A stretch of 64,000 nt of DNA from an uncultured Paenibacillaceae bacterium (GTDB lineage Bacteria > Bacillota > Bacilli > Aneurinibacillales > Aneurinibacillaceae): positions 1 through 64,000 of the forward strand of contig CAMLDI010000011.1 in the NCBI GenBank assembly GCA_946478845.1. The letters are read 5' to 3'. Under the pieces are notes generated by a model. It saw only the letters and a program-made list of their open reading frames with translations. It had not been told where the DNA came from and ran no database searches. Each line of letters begins with the position of its first letter. Positions within the stretch are counted from its first letter, which is position 1. Of the stretch, positions 26,039 to 36,069 are shown one piece after another. A program made the translations under genes and the position numbers.

Positions 26039-26260
26039 ATGACCATACGATATATATGTCCTTATTGTGGAACGGAATACGCTAAATTAACTGATGCCAC
26101 CATTGGCGAGGTTTCCTTAGGATTAGCTTCCTTGACCGATGATGAACGTAAACATATAATTAGCTATGAAACCAATGGGGACGTGATCGCCAAAGTAACC
26201 TGTCAATATTGCAGTGAGGCGATTTATCGGAACCCGGAATTAATTCATCCATTACAATAA
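26039..26260 (+). CDS. fin: Anti-sigma-F factor Fin
   Basis: The 73-residue protein has YICPYCGTEYAKL at the N-terminus and VTCQYCSEAIYRNPELHP-like end, giving two CxxC pairs (about 7-10 and 58-61) as in B. subtilis Fin (YabK). Fin is made under sigma-F in the forespore and inhibits sigma-F so that sigma-G can take over. GAGGAGGC lies 6-7 nt upstream. It is between pth and mfd, as expected. Confidence 0.93.
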   Translation: MTIRYICPYCGTEYAKLTDATIGEVSLGLASLTDDERKHIISYETNGDVIAKVTCQYCSEAIYRNPELIHPLQ

Positions 26261-26281
26261 TAGTTTATGGATCCGATTAAA

Positions 26282-26312
26282 AAGCCTTGGCTTTCGGCTA
26301 AGGCTTATTTTT
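26282..26312 (+). terminator. Rho-independent terminator after fin
   Basis: AAGCCTT/AAGGCTT arms extended by G-C are followed by ATTTTT. Confidence 0.8.
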
Positions 26313-26366
26313 GCATTTAAGAGATAAGTTAGCAAAGGTGATTTTTCAGGGGGAGGGGGACAACGT

Positions 26367-29300
26367 GTGCAGGGATTGATAAAATGGTTTACAGAGGATC
26401 AAGAATTTCAAACAGTGATTTCTGGTTTTAAACAAGGGTTGCGTGAACAACTGGCAGCGGGATTGAGCGGAACAGCACGTACCTTGTTTTTGGCTGCACT
26501 TTATAAGGAAATAGCCAGACCAATTGTGATTGTTACACCGAATATGTTCCATGCCCAAAAAGTATATGAAGATTTATTGCAATTGCTTCCTGAAGCTCAT
26601 GTGTGGCTCTATCCTGCCAATGAGCTAGTCATATCTGAAGTGTCTATCTCCAGTCCAGAAATTATTGCACAACGTTTAGAAGTTTTAAATGATTTAGCAT
26701 CAGGGAAAAAGGGGATTTTAGTTGTTCCATATGCTGGTGCCAGACGGTCCGTAGTGCCAGTAAAGGATTGGCAACAAGGGCAACTTCATCTTAAAATTGG
26801 GGATGAAATTGAACTGGATTCATTTATTGGAAAATTGATTTCTCTTGGGTATGAACGGGTAGAAATGGTAGAAGGTAGAGGGGAAATGAGTGTACGTGGG
26901 GGAATAATAGATTTATTTCCTGTTTATTTGCCTCACCCTATTAGAATTGAGTTGTTTGATGTTGAAATCGATTCTATTCGCTCATTTAATATAGAAAATC
27001 AACGCTCTATTGAAAATCTGCAAGAAATCATACTGGGGCCCACTCGTGAAGTATTTGGCGAACATAGTCATTTCTTACAAGCATCAGAGAAATTATCTGA
27101 TGCTATGAATCATGCCCTGAAAAAAATAGGGGACCCAGAAGTTAAACAACGGATATCTGAAAAGGTTGGTTGGGAAATTGAACAATTAAGGGAAGGGAAT
27201 TCATTCCCTGGAATCTATAAATATTTATCTTTTCTTTACTCAAGCAGGGCATCTGTACTAGATTACCTTGGGACCACTTCTTTAATTGTTTTTGATGAGC
27301 CTACTCGTATTTTAGAAGCGACCACTCAACTAGATAAAGAAGAAGAAGAATGGAAAATTTCTATGGTAGCAGAAGGTGAATTTCTTCCTGACATTGAACT
27401 TTCCCATTCCTTTGATTCCCTACTGGCAAGAAAGAATCAAAGCTATCTCTATTTATCTCTCTTTTTGCGCCAGGTACCAAAAACAAATCCCCAGAACATT
27501 ATTAACTTTACTTGCAAAACCATGCAGAATTTCCATGGCCAAATGAACGTGTTAAAAACAGAATTAGAGCGTTGGAAACGAGGTTCTTCTACTGTGCTCA
27601 TTTGTGCGGCAGATGAAGAAAGGGCTCGCCGCATGGAGCGGGTTTTAGATGATTATGGAATGGAAGCCGATGTGATTTTAAATAATGTAGAAATCCGTAA
27701 AACCATCCAGCGTCCCATCATTACCCTGGGCAATTTGCAAAATGGATTTGAATTGCCTCTTATGCATCTGGTGGTCTTGACAGAAAATGAAGTATTTACC
27801 CAAAAGCAACGGAAAGTAAATCGAGTTCGGCAGAATATCAGCAATGCTGAGCGAATAAAAAGTTATACAGAATTGCAGGTTGGGGATTATGTTGTTCATA
27901 TCAATCATGGAATTGGGAAATATCTGGGTATTGAAACCCTTGAAATAAACGGAATTCATAAAGATTATCTTCACATTAAATACGCCGGCAATGATAAACT
28001 GTATGTTCCAATTGAACAAATTGACCAGGTGCAAAAATATGTTGGCAGCGAAGAAAAGGAACCTAAGATTTATAAATTAGGCGGCACGGAGTGGAAAAAG
28101 GTCAAAAGTAAAGTAACCGCTTCCGTAAAAGATATCGCTGAAGATTTAATTCGCTTATATGCCCAGCGCCAACAGGCAAAAGGCTATCCCTTTTCCAAAG
28201 ATGGAGATGAAATGCGTGAGTTTGAAGCCATGTTTCCTTACGATGAAACACCCGATCAAATTCGGGCGATTCGTGAAATTAAAAATGACATGGAAGAATC
28301 CCAGCCCATGGATCGCCTCTTATGCGGGGATGTTGGCTATGGCAAAACAGAAGTGGCGATTCGGGCAGCATTTAAAGGAATATTAGATGGCAAACAGGTG
28401 GCAATTCTTGTACCTACCACCATTCTTGCCCAACAACATTATGAAACCTTTAAAGAACGATTTGCTGATTATCCTGTCAACATTTCAGTTTTAAGTCGTT
28501 TCCGTTCACGAAAAGAACAAAATCAGACCTTAAAAGGGGTTAAGGATGGAATTGTCGATATTGTTATTGGTACCCATCGCTTATTATCAAAAGATTTAGT
28601 ATTTCGGGATTTGGGACTTCTCATTGTGGATGAAGAACAGCGATTTGGCGTTACTCATAAAGAAAAATTAAAGCAATTTAAAACAAATGTAGATGTTTTA
28701 ACCCTGACTGCAACACCCATTCCCCGTACTCTTCATATGTCTATGATTGGCGTGCGGGACCTGTCCGTTATTGAAACGCCTCCGGAAAACCGTTTTCCTG
28801 TGCAGACTTATGTAATGGAATATAGTTCTGCGTTAGTCAGGGAAGCCATTGAACGGGAAATGGCCAGGGGAGGCCAGGTTTACTTTCTCTTTAATCAGGT
28901 ACAGGGAATTGAAAAGATGGCCGACCAATTGCGGGCTCTGATCCCAGAAGCCAGGGTAGTTGTGGCCCATGGCCAGTTGAGTGAAAATGAGTTAGAATCT
29001 GTCATGCTTGGCTTCCTTGAAGGGGAATCCGATGTACTGGTTAGCACTACTATTATTGAAACCGGAGTGGATATTCCCAATGTTAATACATTGATTGTTA
29101 CCAATGCAGACCGTATGGGATTGTCTCAATTGTATCAACTTCGGGGGAGGGTAGGCCGATCCAATCGCATTGCTTATGCCTACTTTACGTATCAGCGGGA
29201 TAAAGTTTTGTCAGAAACAGCAGAAAAGCGCTTACAGGCAATAAAAGAATTTACGGAACTTGGTTCCGGGTTTAAAATTGCTATGAGGGATTTATCTATT

Positions 29301-29933
29301 CGAGGCGCTGGCAATTTGTTGGGAGCAGAACAGCATGGATTTATTGCTTCAGTTGGATTTGATTTATATAGCCAAATGCTGAAAGATGCCATTGAAGATT
29401 TAAAAGGAGAAATTCCTAAAGAAGAAGAAGTGCGGCCAGAAATTAATCTTACCCTGGATGCCTTTATTCCTTCAGAGTATATACCTGATGGGAAACAAAA
29501 AATTGAGATGTATAAGAAATTTGCTGCTGTTGCAAATTCACAGGATTTGGAGGACCTTACTGAAGAGTTATTGGATCGTTTTGGAACCATTCCTCAAAGT
29601 GTGAGTAACCTTCTTCTCGTTTCCCGCCTACGTATATTTGCATTGAAACATCGAATTGTGGAAATGACGCAAAAAGGAAATGAAATTCAAATCCTATTCC
29701 ATCCTGATCAGACATCTTCAGGGGTGGATTGGGGAAGGGTTTTCGACTTAGCGGGCAAATTCCAGAGAAGAATTGGCCTGTTAAAGACAACAACCCAACA
29801 AATTATGATAAGTGTCAAAGTAAAAGATTTATCTCCTGAAGAAGGCGTTAAACTGGTTGAAAAATTTTTAAAAGAGTTTGATCGGTTTAAACAAATTAAA
29901 AAAGAGAGGGAAACTTCCAATGCGGAAAAGTAA
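26367..29933 (+). CDS. mfd: Transcription-repair coupling factor
   Basis: The 1188-residue protein has an N-terminal UvrB-like region, an RNAP-interaction domain (about 500-570, VHINHGIGKYLGIE), RecG-like helicase motifs (LLCGDVGYGKTEVAIRAA, DEEQRFGV, TATPIPRTL, QLRGRVGRS), and a C-terminal TRCF domain. It displaces stalled RNA polymerase and recruits UvrA. The start is GTG after GGGGGAGGGGG. Full length. Confidence 0.97.
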   Translation: MQGLIKWFTEDQEFQTVISGFKQGLREQLAAGLSGTARTLFLAALYKEIARPIVIVTPNMFHAQKVYEDLLQLLPEAHVWLYPANELVISEVSISSPEIIAQRLEVLNDLASGKKGILVVPYAGARRSVVPVKDWQQGQLHLKIGDEIELDSFIGKLISLGYERVEMVEGRGEMSVRGGIIDLFPVYLPHPIRIELFDVEIDSIRSFNIENQRSIENLQEIILGPTREVFGEHSHFLQASEKLSDAMNHALKKIGDPEVKQRISEKVGWEIEQLREGNSFPGIYKYLSFLYSSRASVLDYLGTTSLIVFDEPTRILEATTQLDKEEEEWKISMVAEGEFLPDIELSHSFDSLLARKNQSYLYLSLFLRQVPKTNPQNIINFTCKTMQNFHGQMNVLKTELERWKRGSSTVLICAADEERARRMERVLDDYGMEADVILNNVEIRKTIQRPIITLGNLQNGFELPLMHLVVLTENEVFTQKQRKVNRVRQNISNAERIKSYTELQVGDYVVHINHGIGKYLGIETLEINGIHKDYLHIKYAGNDKLYVPIEQIDQVQKYVGSEEKEPKIYKLGGTEWKKVKSKVTASVKDIAEDLIRLYAQRQQAKGYPFSKDGDEMREFEAMFPYDETPDQIRAIREIKNDMEESQPMDRLLCGDVGYGKTEVAIRAAFKGILDGKQVAILVPTTILAQQHYETFKERFADYPVNISVLSRFRSRKEQNQTLKGVKDGIVDIVIGTHRLLSKDLVFRDLGLLIVDEEQRFGVTHKEKLKQFKTNVDVLTLTATPIPRTLHMSMIGVRDLSVIETPPENRFPVQTYVMEYSSALVREAIEREMARGGQVYFLFNQVQGIEKMADQLRALIPEARVVVAHGQLSENELESVMLGFLEGESDVLVSTTIIETGVDIPNVNTLIVTNADRMGLSQLYQLRGRVGRSNRIAYAYFTYQRDKVLSETAEKRLQAIKEFTELGSGFKIAMRDLSIRGAGNLLGAEQHGFIASVGFDLYSQMLKDAIEDLKGEIPKEEEVRPEINLTLDAFIPSEYIPDGKQKIEMYKKFAAVANSQDLEDLTEELLDRFGTIPQSVSNLLLVSRLRIFALKHRIVEMTQKGNEIQILFHPDQTSSGVDWGRVFDLAGKFQRRIGLLKTTTQQIMISVKVKDLSPEEGVKLVEKFLKEFDRFKQIKKERETSNAEK

Positions 29934-30900
29934 GTCGTTCTTCATCCTGCCTATCTTAATTCTTATGGTTTTCTCATTCGTATTAACAGGTTGCGGCAGC
30001 AACAGTATTGTAGCAAAGTATGAAGGTGGCGAAATTACAGTACAAGATTTTCAAAACTTTGTTAAAGTTTTGAAAACTGTAGATAGCCGTCTGCAAAGTT
30101 ATATTGATGCTGGGGACAAAGAGACCCTTGAGCTTGCTCTGAATTATATGATTATGACCCGGTATATTGCTAATGAAGTAAAAGAAAATGATGCAATCAA
30201 GAAATCAGCCAATGATAATTTTGCCCTTTATAAAAAAAGCCTGGAAGATCAAATGGGCGGGGCAGATAAAGCTAAACAGTATTTTACCCAACAAAATGTG
30301 ACCGATGCTGAGTTAAACCAATTTTTCCTGGAACAATCTGAATTGGAATATTATTTTTCTAAAAATGTCACAGAAAATGATAAAAAACAAAAATATGAGG
30401 CATTGAAAAAGAATGGTGATCTTGTGATCGCTGATGTACGCCATATTTTAATCGGTATTACAGATAAATCCAAAGATGAAGCAAAGAAAAAGGCAGAAAC
30501 ATTAGTAAGCCAACTTCGTGGCGGTGCTGATTTTGCTAAATTAGCAAAAGAGAATTCAGAGGATCCAGGCAGCAAAGATAACGGTGGGTTGTATACATCT
30601 GACCAGCTCCCCCTCTCCTCTACAGATCCAGCATTTAAAGATGCTGCTTTAACTTTGCCAATAAATAAAATTAGTGATCCTGTAGAAAGTTCTTTTGGGT
30701 ATCACATTATTCGGGTAGAAAAACGAAGTGAATTAACATACAATGAAATCGTTAATGAATTAACTATTGAAGTTGCAAAAGACCGCCAGAATGATTTTAT
30801 GACTAACAAATTAAAAACCATTACGAAAAAAGCGGAAGTTCCTAAGTCCATGATCAAGGAGACAACGCAACAACAACAACAGCAACAACCAGCCCAATAA
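29920..30900 (+). CDS. PrsA-like foldase lipoprotein (parvulin peptidyl-prolyl isomerase)
   Basis: The 326-residue protein has a lipoprotein signal ending LTGC (about residue 25), an N-terminal chaperone-like region (VAKYEGGEITVQDF, SurA_N type), and a parvulin domain (about 165-265; DVRHILIG, FAKLAKENSEDPGS, NGGLY, FGYHIIRVE). It probably folds secreted proteins on the outer membrane face. The tail has seven Gln in a row. The ATG at 29920 overlaps the mfd end by 14 nt and has GAGAGGGA upstream. B. subtilis has no such gene between mfd and spoVT. Confidence 0.88.
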   Translation: MRKSKSFFILPILILMVFSFVLTGCGSNSIVAKYEGGEITVQDFQNFVKVLKTVDSRLQSYIDAGDKETLELALNYMIMTRYIANEVKENDAIKKSANDNFALYKKSLEDQMGGADKAKQYFTQQNVTDAELNQFFLEQSELEYYFSKNVTENDKKQKYEALKKNGDLVIADVRHILIGITDKSKDEAKKKAETLVSQLRGGADFAKLAKENSEDPGSKDNGGLYTSDQLPLSSTDPAFKDAALTLPINKISDPVESSFGYHIIRVEKRSELTYNEIVNELTIEVAKDRQNDFMTNKLKTITKKAEVPKSMIKETTQQQQQQQPAQ

Positions 30901-30909
30901 TATACCTTC

Positions 30910-30942
30910 AAAAGCCGTTCCAAAATTTGGGACGGCTTTTTT
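30910..30942 (+). terminator. Rho-independent terminator after the prsA-like gene
   Basis: AAAAGCCGTTCC/GGGACGGCTTTT arms (one G-U) with loop AAAATTT, then TTTT. Confidence 0.9.
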
Positions 30943-30945
30943 GGT

Positions 30946-30975
30946 GAATATTCTTTATATAGGAGATAAATACTA
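30946..30975 (+). promoter_or_regulatory. Candidate sigma-G promoter of spoVT
   Basis: GAATA, 18 nt, AATACTA, one change from the sigma-G -10 CATnhTA. spoVT is sigma-G dependent in B. subtilis. Confidence 0.5.
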
Positions 30976-31030
30976 TCACCAAGAAGTTGCAGACATTTCA
31001 CTACTTCCAAGAAAGAGGGGCATCAAGATT

Positions 31031-31573
31031 ATGAAAGCAACTGGTATTGTGCGCCGCATTGACGATCTTGGACGGGTGGTGATTCCTAAAGAAATACGTA
31101 GAACTTTACGTATTCGTGAAGGAGATCCACTGGAAATTTTCGTTGATCGCGACGGAGAAGTTATTTTAAAGAAATATTCACCAATTGGCGAATTAGGGGA
31201 TTTTGCAAAGGAGTATGCGGATTCTTTATACGAAAGCTTAAACCATGTAACATTAATTAGTGACCGTGATACTATTATTGCTATATCCGGTGGTTCTAAA
31301 AAGGAATTTCAAGAAAAACCTGTTGGCGAACTAATTGAAAGTTGCATGGAAGAAAGAAAGGTTCGCATGGAAACCAATTCAGGGCAATATGAAATCATTA
31401 AAGGCCATTCCGAAACCTATTCTTCCTTTGTCATTGCACCTATTGTCGCTAGTGGGGACCCCATTGGAGCTGTTGTCCTTATCAATAAGAATGAAGGGTC
31501 GAAAATGGGGGATTTAGAAGTAAAGATGGCAGAAACTGCAGCAGGTTTTCTGGCAAAACAAATGGAACAGTAA
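31031..31573 (+). CDS. spoVT: Stage V sporulation regulator SpoVT
   Basis: The 180-residue protein has an AbrB-type DNA-binding N-terminus (MKATGIVRRIDDLGRVVIPK) and a C-terminal GAF-like domain (about 60-175). It adjusts sigma-G-dependent genes in the forespore. The ATG at 31031 was chosen because AAGAGGGG lies 8-9 nt upstream and the length matches the B. subtilis 178 residues; the frame is open further upstream but without support. Confidence 0.96.
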   Translation: MKATGIVRRIDDLGRVVIPKEIRRTLRIREGDPLEIFVDRDGEVILKKYSPIGELGDFAKEYADSLYESLNHVTLISDRDTIIAISGGSKKEFQEKPVGELIESCMEERKVRMETNSGQYEIIKGHSETYSSFVIAPIVASGDPIGAVVLINKNEGSKMGDLEVKMAETAAGFLAKQMEQ

Positions 31574-31583
31574 TTTGAAATGG

Positions 31584-31615
31584 GCTTTCCGAAAGAATCT
31601 GTCGGAAAGCTTTTT
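31584..31615 (+). terminator. Rho-independent terminator after spoVT
   Basis: GCTTTCCGA/TCGGAAAGC arms with a 9-nt loop, then TTTTT. Confidence 0.9.
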
Positions 31616-31678
31616 CATTTCCCATCATAAATTATGGTATAATAGGACGAGTTTTTTATGAGGGAAAGGGGAAAAGGT

Positions 31679-33304
31679 ATGACCAACAAAGGGGGCGTGT
31701 CTTTTATTAAAGGTGCGGCCATTCTTGGGGCTGGTGCACTGATTTCTAAGTTTTTAGGAGCTCTTTACCGAATTCCTTACCAGAACATTACAGGAGATTT
31801 AGGCTATTATGTTTATACGCAAGTTTACCCTCTCTACAGTGCGTTATTAATCTTAGCAACAGCTGGCTTTCCCATTGCTATTTCTAAAATTGTAGCAGAA
31901 AAGTTGGCTATGGGTGATGAATATGGAGCACGCAGGGTTTTTAGAGTATCTTCTTTTGTATTAAGCATTACTGGTTTTATTTTCTTCCTGTTACTATGGT
32001 TTGGAGCACCCTGGATTGCTGAAATCATGAGTGATGAAAAATTGGCCATGCCTATTCGAGCAGTTTCTTTTGCTATATTAATTGTTCCAATTATGGCAGC
32101 TATCCGCGGCTACTTTCAGGGATATCATAATATGGTACCTACTGCGGTCTCGCAAATAGGGGAACAATTTGTCAGGGTCATAACCATTCTAATTCTTTCC
32201 TATTGGTTTATGAAATCAACAGGGGATGTATATTTAGCCGGTTCAGGAGCTGTTTTTGGGGCAGTGACCGGCGCGATTTTCGGATTCATTCTCCTTCTAT
32301 TCTATATTAGTCAAAGCAGAAGGCAAAACCCACTGTCCTCACTGCCTTTACGTGGGAAAAAAGAGAGCATTGGCCACATTGTGCGCAAACTGCTCTATTA
32401 TGCAATCCCTATTTGTATGGGGTCTTTAATTCTTCCACTGATGCAACTTATTGATTCTTTTACTGTAGTTAATATTCTGGTGCAAGGTGGAACATCAGAA
32501 GAGGAATCTTATATCCTAAAAGGAATTCTAGACCGGGGGCAACCCCTTGTCCAATTAGCAGCGGTTTTTGCTACAGCCTTATCTTTATCCCTTGTACCTG
32601 CTATTGCTGAGGCTAATGCAAGGAAGAAGAAGGATTTAATTTCATCTAGAACTGAGTTAGCCATTCGGCTGACATTTTTAATTGGATTGCCTGCCTCAAT
32701 CGGACTTGCAGTGGTTGCTGAGCCTGTAAATATCATGCTTTATAAAACCAATAGTGGGACAGGGACATTAATGGTGTTGGCTTTTTCCACTGTGTTTACC
32801 ACCCTTGGTGTAACAACAGCGGGAATTTTACAGGGATTAGGTAAAGTCATGTTGCCCGTCCGTAATCTTTTTATTGGTGTTTTAGTAAAGTTAACATTAA
32901 ACTTTATATTTATACCTATATATGGCATTGCTGGTGGAGCTCTTGCTACTGTCCTTTCCCATTTAGTTTCTACTTTCCTAAACATGTTAGCTGTTTCAAA
33001 ATTAACAGGGGTTCGCCTGTATTTTAAATCATTTATTTTAAAACCTTTTATTTCTGTTCTAATGATGGCTATGGCTGCCTTTGTTGTGAAACAATTTTTA
33101 GACAATGGATTAGATGGAATCATATTATCTGAGCGGCTTCGATTTACAATTATTGGATTAGCAGCTGTTTTAGCAGGTATAATTATGTATGGTATTGCTT
33201 TATTTCTTTCCGGAACCGTTACTCGCAAAGATATTGAAAATACACCAAAAGGGAAAAAGTGGGTTCCTATACTCATGAAATTCCATCTTTTGCGGGATTC
33301 ATAG
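31679..33304 (+). CDS. SpoVB/MurJ-like polysaccharide flippase (YabM)
   Basis: The 541-residue membrane protein of the MOP superfamily has about 14 hydrophobic segments, starting FIKGAAILGAGALISKFLGA and YRIPYQNITG. Relatives flip lipid-linked wall precursors. YabM of B. subtilis (Amj/MurJ-class paralogue) sits at the same place. The ATG at 31679 was chosen over ATG 31658, which has only a T run upstream; AAAGGGG lies about 8 nt before 31679. A TATAAT at about 31635 may be its -10. Confidence 0.88.
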   Translation: MTNKGGVSFIKGAAILGAGALISKFLGALYRIPYQNITGDLGYYVYTQVYPLYSALLILATAGFPIAISKIVAEKLAMGDEYGARRVFRVSSFVLSITGFIFFLLLWFGAPWIAEIMSDEKLAMPIRAVSFAILIVPIMAAIRGYFQGYHNMVPTAVSQIGEQFVRVITILILSYWFMKSTGDVYLAGSGAVFGAVTGAIFGFILLLFYISQSRRQNPLSSLPLRGKKESIGHIVRKLLYYAIPICMGSLILPLMQLIDSFTVVNILVQGGTSEEESYILKGILDRGQPLVQLAAVFATALSLSLVPAIAEANARKKKDLISSRTELAIRLTFLIGLPASIGLAVVAEPVNIMLYKTNSGTGTLMVLAFSTVFTTLGVTTAGILQGLGKVMLPVRNLFIGVLVKLTLNFIFIPIYGIAGGALATVLSHLVSTFLNMLAVSKLTGVRLYFKSFILKPFISVLMMAMAAFVVKQFLDNGLDGIILSERLRFTIIGLAAVLAGIIMYGIALFLSGTVTRKDIENTPKGKKWVPILMKFHLLRDS

Positions 33305-33319
33305 ATAAGGGTGATGTTC

Positions 33320-34792
33320 ATGAAAAAAATTATTGTATTGGGATTAGGTTCTGGAACCCTTGACCAAATGCCCATAGGGATTTATCGCATGATAAAACAG
33401 GCCAAACAACTTTATTTTCGTACTTCTTGCCATCCTGCAGCAGATGAGTTGGCTGCGGAAGGGATTCAATACAATAGTTTCGATGAAGTGTATGAAGCCC
33501 ATCAACAATTTGCAGAAGTATATGAAGAAATTTGCCAGCGGTTATTATTCATGGCCGAAAAGGATACTGTGGTTTATGGTGTTCCCGGCCATCCATTGGT
33601 CGCGGAAAAAACAGTACAATTATTATTGGAAAGAGGGCCTCAACGGGGAATCAATATTGAGGTCATTGGCGGGCAAAGTTTTCTGGATGCCATCTTTACT
33701 GTTCTTAAAATTGATCCTGTTGAAGGGTTTAGTTTACTGGATGGGAGCCAGTTAGAAGGAAGAGCCATTCAACCGGGGATACATATCCTCATATGCCAGG
33801 TTTATGATTCCTTTACCGCATCAGATGTAAAGTTAACTTTGATGGAAACATATCCAGATGAGTACCCTGTGACTGTGGTCACAGCAGCGGGAATACCTGG
33901 GGAGGAAGAAATCGAAACCATTCCTCTTTATGAATTGGATCGGTTAACCGGGTATTCTAATTTAACTACGGTGTACGTTCCTCCAACAGATGATCCTGTT
34001 GTTTTGAACAAACAATTCTGGCGCTTAAAAGAAATAGTAAAAATTCTTCGCAGTCCAGAAGGCTGTCCATGGGACCGGGAACAGACTCACCAATCCATTC
34101 GTAAAAATCTAATTGAGGAAACTTGTGAAGTATTAGAAACGATTGATGAAAATGACCCTGAAGCCATGTGTGAAGAATTGGGTGATTTGTTAATGCAGAT
34201 TCTTCTCCATTCCCAAATGACTGAGGAAGAAGGCTTCTTTACCGTTGATGATGTGGTTGCCACATTGAATGAAAAATTATTGCGTAGGCATCCTCATGTA
34301 TTTGGTGATATGGGAGCAAATGATGCAGAGGAAGCATTGCAAAACTGGCAGGCAATCAAGGCGGAAGAGAAGAAAGCAAAAGGCCTTGAAGTGGGTTCCC
34401 TCTTAGATGGATTGCCACCGGATTTAACAGCTCTTCTTACCGCCCTTAAATTGCAAAAAAAGGCGGCAACTGTAGGTTTTGATTGGGATTCTATAGAACT
34501 TGTAATGGATAAAGTGCTTGAGGAATGGCATGAATTCAATCAAGCAACAACGGATCAAGATAAAAAGGAAGAGTTTGGGGATCTCCTTTTTGCATTAGTA
34601 AATCTTTCCCGCTTTGTAAAAATTGACCCGGAAGAGGCATTGTCCCTCAGCAATTTAAAGTTCAAACGGCGTTTTGCTTATATAGAAAGGAAATTTCAAC
34701 AGGCAGGTAAAAGCATGGAAAATGCAACCCTGGAAGAAATGGAAGAAGTTTATCAAGAGGGGAAAAGAAAAGAGAAGGGGGAAAAACCATGA
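33320..34792 (+). CDS. Nucleoside triphosphate pyrophosphohydrolase with N-terminal tetrapyrrole-methylase domain (YabN/MazG)
   Basis: The 490-residue fusion has an N-terminal SAM-dependent methylase-like domain ([29 protein letters not shown]) and two C-terminal MazG modules (about 235-480; [39 protein letters not shown]). MazG hydrolyses NTPs. The same fusion is YabN in B. subtilis. The ATG at 33320 fits AAGGGTGA 6 nt upstream. Confidence 0.93.
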   Translation: MKKIIVLGLGSGTLDQMPIGIYRMIKQAKQLYFRTSCHPAADELAAEGIQYNSFDEVYEAHQQFAEVYEEICQRLLFMAEKDTVVYGVPGHPLVAEKTVQLLLERGPQRGINIEVIGGQSFLDAIFTVLKIDPVEGFSLLDGSQLEGRAIQPGIHILICQVYDSFTASDVKLTLMETYPDEYPVTVVTAAGIPGEEEIETIPLYELDRLTGYSNLTTVYVPPTDDPVVLNKQFWRLKEIVKILRSPEGCPWDREQTHQSIRKNLIEETCEVLETIDENDPEAMCEELGDLLMQILLHSQMTEEEGFFTVDDVVATLNEKLLRRHPHVFGDMGANDAEEALQNWQAIKAEEKKAKGLEVGSLLDGLPPDLTALLTALKLQKKAATVGFDWDSIELVMDKVLEEWHEFNQATTDQDKKEEFGDLLFALVNLSRFVKIDPEEALSLSNLKFKRRFAYIERKFQQAGKSMENATLEEMEEVYQEGKRKEKGEKP

Positions 34793-35076
34793 GACTTGAT
34801 AAATTCCTAAAGGTTTCCCGCCTCATTAAACGGAGAACCATTGCAAAAGAGGTATGTGATCAGGGAAGGGTACTGCTGAATGGGCAGGTAGCGAAATCCA
34901 GTTCTGATGTGAAAGTAGGGGATTCACTCACCATTCGTTTTGGGCGGAAAATCGTTACCATTCGTGTGGAAAAGCTGTTAGACACTACAAAAAAAGAAGA
35001 AGCAGCAGGTATGTATGTATTAATAGAAGAAAAAGAAATTCCCAAAGAGGGGCCGGAAGAAATAAATATCTGGTAA
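34789..35076 (+). CDS. rqcP: RQC factor RqcP (S4 domain, YabO)
   Basis: The 95-residue S4 RNA-binding protein has [19 protein letters not shown] and [13 protein letters not shown]. It binds the 50S subunit with RqcH to extend C-terminal alanine tails on stalled chains. It overlaps the mazG stop by 4 nt. Confidence 0.94.
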   Translation: MRLDKFLKVSRLIKRRTIAKEVCDQGRVLLNGQVAKSSSDVKVGDSLTIRFGRKIVTIRVEKLLDTTKKEEAAGMYVLIEEKEIPKEGPEEINIW

Positions 35077-35104
35077 TTTGATTTATATACAATTTGGGCT
35101 TATA

Positions 35105-35133
35105 AAACAACGCTATTAGGGCGTTGTTTTTTG
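35105..35133 (+). terminator. Rho-independent terminator after rqcP
   Basis: AAACAACGC/GCGTTGTTT arms with loop TATTAGG, then TTTT. Confidence 0.88.
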
Positions 35134-35190
35134 TTGTTCTAAACCATTGCTTTTAACCATAGTATGGTACAAAAAGGAGGTTGTACCGCT

Positions 35191-35487
35191 ATGATGGAAT
35201 CTGGCCCTAATCCGAAAAAAGTGATTCGACATGAAATAGTCATGGTGAATCGCAAAAAACTTGATATAAGTGGTGTATTAAAAGTTGAGAGCTTTGATCA
35301 TGAAGAATTCCTCTTACAAACAGAAGCGGGATTCCTCACGATTAAGGGGAAAAATCTTCATATGAAAAACTTAAGTTTAGAAACGGGGCAGGTCTCCATC
35401 GAAGGAGTTGTCTTTGCCATGGAATATATTGATGAAACAAGCCATGGGGAAAAGGCCAAAGGGATATTTGGCCGAATTTTTAAGTGA
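35191..35487 (+). CDS. yabP: Sporulation protein YabP
   Basis: The 98-residue YabP/YqfC family protein has HEIVMVNRKKLDISGV, ESFDHEEFLL and the end FGRIFK. In B. subtilis yabP and yabQ form a sigma-E operon needed for cortex formation. The ATG at 35191 was chosen with AAGGAGG about 10 nt upstream. CATAGTAT at 35158 could be a sigma-E -10, though no good -35 is seen. Confidence 0.92.
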   Translation: MMESGPNPKKVIRHEIVMVNRKKLDISGVLKVESFDHEEFLLQTEAGFLTIKGKNLHMKNLSLETGQVSIEGVVFAMEYIDETSHGEKAKGIFGRIFK

Positions 35488-36041
35488 CAATTTCCGGGCA
35501 GGCAGTTACTCTTTTTTCCATGGTATTTTGCGGTTTCCTGATGGGGATTTTCTATGATACATACCGCATTTTTGAGCGGATGTATAAAATGAAAAAATGG
35601 CTTATTTGGATTTGTGATTTATTATTTTGGATTAGTGCTACTTTCCTTGTATTTGGTACCCTTCTCCGGGTCAATGAAGGAATTGTCCGCATTTATATTT
35701 TTCTTGGTCTAGGTATAGGCACGATTATATATCTCCTTTCTTTCCGGGTATTGTACGGGAAAATTCTGAAAAAAATGATACAAATTATCCTGATTATTTA
35801 TGGTACATTGGTTAAGATAATCCAGGTCCTGCTTATTGCCCCGGTGGTTTCCCTGTTTCTTTTTGTAGTTAAAATGGTGAAATGGTTAATAAAAATACTC
35901 ACAACCCTATCGAAATGGATTGGGATTCCCTTAATAAAACTAGGCAAATTTTTAGGCAAGTGGATAAAAAAAGGGACAACCCTCTTGTATCAGAAAATGG
36001 TAAAAACCTTGACGAAGTTACTAAAACGTAAGAAAATCTAA
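35484..36041 (+). CDS. yabQ: Spore cortex biosynthesis protein YabQ
   Basis: The 185-residue membrane protein has hydrophobic segments at about 5-25, 37-55, 64-84 and two more toward 95-135, then a Lys-rich tail. FLMGIFYDTYRIFER is typical of YabQ. The start is GTG, overlapping the yabP stop by 4 nt. Confidence 0.93.
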   Translation: MTISGQAVTLFSMVFCGFLMGIFYDTYRIFERMYKMKKWLIWICDLLFWISATFLVFGTLLRVNEGIVRIYIFLGLGIGTIIYLLSFRVLYGKILKKMIQIILIIYGTLVKIIQVLLIAPVVSLFLFVVKMVKWLIKILTTLSKWIGIPLIKLGKFLGKWIKKGTTLLYQKMVKTLTKLLKRKKI

Positions 36042-36069
36042 GGTATCAAGGTATAGGGGGGAGCAGGAC

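Noticed and set aside
30941..31030. N-terminal extension of SpoVT
   Set aside because: It would begin within the upstream terminator's tail and through the sigma-G promoter; length and ribosome binding site favour 31031.
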